Source of the DNA: Acidobacteriota bacterium
GTDB lineage: Bacteria > Acidobacteriota > Thermoanaerobaculia > Multivoradales > SZUA-115
Direction of reading: 5' to 3'
DNA: 64,000 bases
NCBI GenBank assembly: GCA_024277255.1
Contig: JAJRVQ010000087.1
Location: 62,001-126,000, forward strand
The position numbers and the translations under genes are program-made. This document shows positions 63,671-64,000 of this stretch, piece by piece. Each line of letters begins with the position of its first letter. Position 1 is the first letter of the stretch. Below the pieces are notes generated by a model. It was given only the letters and a program-made list of their open reading frames with translations, searched no databases and was not told the origin of the DNA.

Positions 63671-64000
63671 GTGCGCTGTGCAGTGAACGGCCTGTCGCTG
63701 GCCGCCTCGCTCCTGCTGTCGCTTCCGCTCGTGCTTTCTGGCCAAACCAAGATGCACTTCGGCGAGGTGTCGCAGCAGTGGGGCATCGACTTTCGCCACC
63801 ATCATGGCGGTTCCGGCCAGTGGTTCATGGTCGAGACGATGGTCGGTGGGGTGGTAGTCTTCGACTATGACGGCGATGGAGATGCGGACCTTTTCTTCGT
63901 CGATGGCGGTAGCCTGCCGGGCTACAGCGGCGAACCGGCCCGCTCGCGGCTGTTGCGCAACGATGGCCGTCACTTCGTCGACGTCACGCAGCGCAGCGCC
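63671..64000 (+). CDS. CRTAC1-type FG-GAP protein, 3' end beyond window
   Basis: The first 110 codons are visible and open. Seen: a signal peptide (VNGLSLAASLLLSLPLVLSGQ), then MHFGEVSQQWGIDFRHHHGGSGQWFMVETMVGG and VVVFDYDGDGDADLFFVDGGSLPGYSGEP (in pieces), nearly the same blocks as in the gene at 45630. The start is GTG 63671 (or 63683). The sequence is cut by the end of the window. It is divergent from the CorC/HlyC gene. Confidence 0.85.
   Translation, partial: MRCAVNGLSLAASLLLSLPLVLSGQTKMHFGEVSQQWGIDFRHHHGGSGQWFMVETMVGGVVVFDYDGDGDADLFFVDGGSLPGYSGEPARSRLLRNDGRHFVDVTQRSA

Overview
The window is GC-rich bacterial chromosome, densely packed with genes on both strands. It has no rRNA, no tRNA I could recognise, no CRISPR array and no intact insertion sequence. 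The gene mix suggests an Acidobacteriota-type (perhaps Thermoanaerobaculia-like) Gram-negative: pilMNOPQ secretin operon, LolA, an LpxL-type acyltransferase, three CRTAC1/ASPIC-UnbV FG-GAP proteins, many TPR proteins, a MetP/MetS-type sodium symporter and CcmC/CcmD. The taxonomic placement is inference from gene content only.

Layout. 0.2-2.5 kb: a decayed NEW3-domain membrane protein (two in-frame stops) and its ABC ATPase. 2.7-9.6 kb: lipid and envelope genes (acyl-CoA synthetase, LpxL-like acyltransferase, trmB, an ABC exporter split by an in-frame TAG, a TIGR01777 epimerase, an SRPBCC protein). 9.5-14.6 kb, minus strand: HD phosphohydrolase, Lon-N-like protein, a palindrome-rich 430-bp gap, a dicarboxylate symporter, a membrane protein, folK without a usual start codon, and a FYDLN zinc-ribbon protein. 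14.8-23.4 kb: type II thioesterase, lolA-like, tgt-yajC-secD-secF and relA/spoT. 23.6-28.0 kb: a large secreted endonuclease and an S74-chaperone protein, then rpmB. 28.5-38 kb: pilMNOPQ followed by three exported lipoproteins. 38.3-43.7 kb: TPR, roadblock, accB, accC, a half-length thiE, an NSS symporter and its MetS-like small subunit. 43.8-49 kb: phosphoesterase, ccmC/ccmD, a CRTAC1 protein and a TPR protein. 48.9-54.2 kb: a HEAT-cyclophilin lipoprotein, a thioredoxin-like lipoprotein, and an ECF sigma / anti-sigma-like / bactofilin-like membrane-protein cluster. 54.2-55.2 kb: a probable toxin-antitoxin remnant with a striking operator. 55.3-64 kb: 3-hydroxyacyl-CoA dehydrogenase, zinc-ribbon TPR protein, proS, CRTAC1 protein, CorC/HlyC protein and the start of a third CRTAC1 protein.

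The most interesting signals are outside standard gene calls. (1) Three in-frame stop codons interrupt two otherwise intact genes, in a genome that plainly uses TAG and TGA as stops. (2) A 197-bp element at 11481-11677 is bounded by perfect 26-bp inverted repeats and followed by four more hairpins. (3) A 42-codon ORF under a promoter, 25-bp palindrome and leaderless start looks like a nucleotidyltransferase gene with its middle deleted, next to a winged-helix partner. (4) Many genes have a TANNNT box only 6-9 nt before the start codon and no Shine-Dalgarno sequence, which suggests widespread leaderless transcripts. (5) SecF carries an extra ~130-residue acidic, EF-hand-like insertion in its first periplasmic domain.
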